Source: Betaproteobacteria bacterium (GTDB taxonomy: Bacteria > Pseudomonadota > Gammaproteobacteria > Burkholderiales > Casimicrobiaceae). Taken from it: 8,168 bases of DNA. The position numbers and the translations under genes were made by a program. The notes under the pieces are model-generated. The model was not told the origin of the DNA and ran no database searches. It saw nothing but the letters and a program-made list of their open reading frames with translations. Shown here one piece after another: positions 6,051 through 8,168 of this stretch (its first letter is position 1; every line of letters begins with the position of its first letter). The DNA lies in the NCBI GenBank assembly GCA_003153335.1, contig PLYG01000392.1, forward strand, positions 446 to 8,613. Reading direction: 5' to 3'.

Positions 6051-7223
6051 ATGCGTGAGGTCGTGAGATTAAGTTCGGTAAGTTCATCGGTGGCAACCGG
6101 GACCGATCCAGCAGAGGTGAGTCTGCCGGGATGGATTTACCATGATCGCGAGTTCTTCGAGCTCGAGAAGGAAGCGATTTTTCGCAGCAGCTGGCAGCTC
6201 GTCTGCCACTTGAGCGATGTGCCGCGCGCGGGCGACTATCACAGCTTCGATTTCCTGGGCGAGTCGGTCATCGTGGTGCGTGGCGAAGACGGTGCGGTAC
6301 GCGGCTTTCATAACGTCTGCCGGCACCGTGCGTCGCGGCTCCTCGAAGGTCCAAAGGGCCATTGCGGCAAGCGTATTACCTGTGGCTATCACGCCTGGGC
6401 ATACGCGCTCGACGGCCGCCTCATCGGTGTGCCGCAGCGCGACGCATTTCGCGGCCTCGAGGTAGGCAAGCACGGCCTGGCAGCGCTCGATCTCGAAGTC
6501 TTCATGGGATTTATTTTCGTGCGCTTTGCTCCGGGGCTTCCGAGCGTGCGCGAGATGGCGGCGCCTTATATCGATGAGCTGGCCGCCTACGAGATGGAGA
6601 AACTCGTGTCGCAGGGCCGCGTCACGCTGCGGACTCGGGCCGTGAATTGGAAGAACGTTGCCGACAATTACTCCGATGGGCTGCACATCAACGTGGCTCA
6701 TCCGGGACTTACGCGTCTCTTCGGCCAGAGCTACGGTATCGAGGCGCAGCCCTGGATCGACAAGATGTGGGGATCCTTGCGCGATGTCCCATCGAGCAAC
6801 TGGTCTGAAGGGCTCTACCAGAGACTTCTGCCCAAGGTCGAATACTTGCCGCCTGCACGGCAGCGTCTTTGGACGTATTTCAAATTGTGGCCGAATCTTG
6901 CATTCGACATTTATCCTGATCAGATCGACTTCATGCAGTTCCTGCCGGTATCGCCGACCGAGACGCTGGTGCGCGAGATTGCCTATGTGCGCCCGGATGA
7001 GCGGCGCGAAATGCGCGCCGCACGCTATCTGAACTGGCGTATCAATCGCCGCGTAAGCCTTGAGGACAAGATCCTGATTGAGCGCGTGCAGGCGGGTATG
7101 AACTCGAGCAGCTACACCGTGGGCCCGCTGAGTGAGAATGAAGTGTGCTTGCGCAGCTTCGCGCGACGCATGCGTAGTCTCATTCCGGAGAGCCGGCTGT
7201 GCCGCAAAACCTTGACGCCTTGA
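6051..7223 (+). CDS. Rieske non-heme iron oxygenase, alpha subunit
   Basis: A 390-residue protein from ATG 6051. The N-terminal Rieske domain has C90-x-H92 (CRHR) and C111-x2-H114 (CGYH) for the [2Fe-2S] cluster. The C-terminal catalytic domain has NWKNVADNYSDGLHINVAH, with H212 and H217 as mononuclear iron ligands and D209 as the bridging acid between subunits. D339 in the LEDKILIERVQAG segment is the likely third ligand. The length and LEDKILIERVQ pattern resemble ring-hydroxylating dioxygenase alpha subunits of the choline/betaine/carnitine-type branch, which use an alpha-only oligomer. Substrates in this group range from quaternary amines to aromatic acids, and none can be chosen here. 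No beta subunit, ferredoxin or reductase follows; instead the gene overlaps a FAD oxidoreductase gene by 25 bases. It sits behind a good promoter with an operator-like dyad. Confidence 0.93.
   Translation: MREVVRLSSVSSSVATGTDPAEVSLPGWIYHDREFFELEKEAIFRSSWQLVCHLSDVPRAGDYHSFDFLGESVIVVRGEDGAVRGFHNVCRHRASRLLEGPKGHCGKRITCGYHAWAYALDGRLIGVPQRDAFRGLEVGKHGLAALDLEVFMGFIFVRFAPGLPSVREMAAPYIDELAAYEMEKLVSQGRVTLRTRAVNWKNVADNYSDGLHINVAHPGLTRLFGQSYGIEAQPWIDKMWGSLRDVPSSNWSEGLYQRLLPKVEYLPPARQRLWTYFKLWPNLAFDIYPDQIDFMQFLPVSPTETLVREIAYVRPDERREMRAARYLNWRINRRVSLEDKILIERVQAGMNSSSYTVGPLSENEVCLRSFARRMRSLIPESRLCRKTLTP
7187..7192 (+). promoter_or_regulatory. Ribosome binding site GGAGAG of the FAD oxidoreductase gene
   Basis: GGAGAG lies inside the end of the Rieske gene, six bases before GTG 7199. 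It fixes that GTG as the start, although it overlaps the upstream gene by 25 bases, and implies translational coupling. Confidence 0.65.
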
Positions 7224-8168
7224 TCATCGGCGCAGGCCACAATGGCCTCGTCTGTGCCGCCTATCTTGCCGCCGGGGGCTTGAAGGTCACGGTGCTTGAG
7301 CAACGCGACGTCGTCGGCGGCGCCGCGGTCACCGAGGAATTCCACCCGGGTTTCCGCAATTCGGTGGCCAGCTACACCGTCTCCCTGCTGAACCCCAAGG
7401 TGATCCGCGATCTGGATCTGCACAGCCACGGGCTGAAGATCGTCGAGCGGAAGATGTCCAACTTCCTGCCGGTCGACGACAAACAGTATCTGGCCGGGAC
7501 CTCGGCGGCCGAGATCGGCAAGTTTTCCACCCGCGACGTCGAACGCTTCGCGGCCTATTCGGCCAGGCTGGACGTCATCGCCGACGTGCTGCGCGACATC
7601 GTCCTGCAGGCGCCGCCGAACGTGATCGATGGCGGCTGGTTGGCGGCCTTGCCGGAGCTGATCAAATCCGCCAGCCTGGGCCGCCGTGTCGCCGGCCTGG
7701 ACATGACCGCGCGGCGGGACCTGTTGGCCCTGTTCGCCCAGTCCGCCGGCGACTGGCTGGATGGCTGGTTCGAAAGCGAGCCGATCAAAGCGGTGCTGGG
7801 TTTCGACAGCATCGTCGGTAATTTCTCCAGCCCCTATACCCCCGGCTCGGCCTATGTGCTGCTGCACCACGTGTTCGGCGAGGTGAACGGGAACAAAGGC
7901 GCCTGGGGCCACGCCATCGGCGGCATGGGCGCCATCACCCAGGCCATGGCCAAGGCCTGCGCGGGGGTGGGCGTCGACATCCGCACCGGCGCCGGCGTGC
8001 GCGAGATCATCGTCGAGAGCGGCCGCGCGGTGGGCGCGGTGACCGAGGCCGGCGATACCATCCGCGCACGGACGGTCATCTCCAACCTGCATCCCAAACT
8101 GACCTTCGGCAAGTTGCTGGACCCCGGCCTGCTGCCGGCGGACTTCAACGAGCGGATCGAGCGCTATC
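7199..8168 (+). CDS. PYROXD2/CrtI-like FAD-dependent oxidoreductase, C-terminus cut by window edge
   Basis: GTG 7199, with GGAGAG upstream, opens a frame of 323 codons that leaves the window. Full-length relatives are about 520-560 residues, so roughly 60% is present. The N-terminus is a Rossmann FAD site, IIGAGHNG (9-16), with E34 (VLEQR) for the ribose and GGAAVTEE (40-47). WFESEP (190-195), SPYTPGSAYVLLHH (211-224) and GAWGHAIGGMGAI (234-246) match the COG1233 group that includes human PYROXD2 and, more distantly, phytoene desaturases. Family members oxidise or isomerise hydrophobic substrates, but most bacterial ones have no known reaction. Overlap with the Rieske gene implies a shared pathway. 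Third codon positions are strongly G/C after about codon 40, unlike the neighbours; a long antisense open frame (7112-8092) is a by-product of this. Confidence 0.92.
   Translation, partial: MPQNLDALIIGAGHNGLVCAAYLAAGGLKVTVLEQRDVVGGAAVTEEFHPGFRNSVASYTVSLLNPKVIRDLDLHSHGLKIVERKMSNFLPVDDKQYLAGTSAAEIGKFSTRDVERFAAYSARLDVIADVLRDIVLQAPPNVIDGGWLAALPELIKSASLGRRVAGLDMTARRDLLALFAQSAGDWLDGWFESEPIKAVLGFDSIVGNFSSPYTPGSAYVLLHHVFGEVNGNKGAWGHAIGGMGAITQAMAKACAGVGVDIRTGAGVREIIVESGRAVGAVTEAGDTIRARTVISNLHPKLTFGKLLDPGLLPADFNERIERY

Noticed and set aside
7112..8092. 326-residue minus-strand open frame
   Set aside because: It is antisense to the FAD oxidoreductase. Its His/Gly/Gln-rich, repetitive translation is what high third-position GC produces on the opposite strand.

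Overview
The window looks like chromosomal or accessory DNA of a high-GC proteobacterium. It has GC-rich codons, GTG and TTG starts, Shine-Dalgarno sites of the GGAG/GAGG type, and DnaA boxes close to the E. coli consensus. A gammaproteobacterium of the Steroidobacter/Nevskia/Xanthomonas sort would fit the gene content, but that placement is inference. I see no tRNA, rRNA, CRISPR array, insertion sequence or phage gene.

Left part (1-2829): two secreted zinc enzymes and two small hypotheticals. A minus-strand gene running off the left edge encodes an exported gluzincin-type metallopeptidase (HEMTH with a downstream WLSEG helix). A strong minus-strand terminator (902-928) separates it from a 74-residue minus-strand gene of a small conserved family. 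A plus-strand S1/P1-type zinc nuclease with a signal peptide diverges from that small gene. Its start is unusual: a well-placed ATG opens a four-codon reading frame whose stop overlaps the TTG that opens the nuclease frame. The nuclease converges on an unrecognised 192-residue minus-strand gene.

Middle (2830-3467): 638 bases without a credible gene. They hold a tight cluster of three DnaA-box-like 9-mers (3045-3079), a layout normally seen at replication origins or dnaA promoters, yet no replication gene is in view.

Right part (3468-8168): redox metabolism. A four-helix DUF2127-type membrane protein is coupled by a GTGA stop/start overlap to a complete cytochrome P450. A ChrR/YieF-like NAD(P)H-dependent FMN reductase converges on the P450 from the other strand. 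A promoter overlapped by a dyad symmetry then drives a two-gene unit: a Rieske non-heme iron oxygenase alpha subunit, overlapped by 25 bases by a PYROXD2/CrtI-like FAD oxidoreductase cut by the right edge. Together these look like an oxidative module acting on a small or lipophilic substrate that the sequence does not identify. No ferredoxin or ferredoxin reductase is present for either the P450 or the Rieske enzyme, so electron partners must lie elsewhere. Third-position GC appears to rise sharply inside the last gene, suggesting a different origin for that segment.
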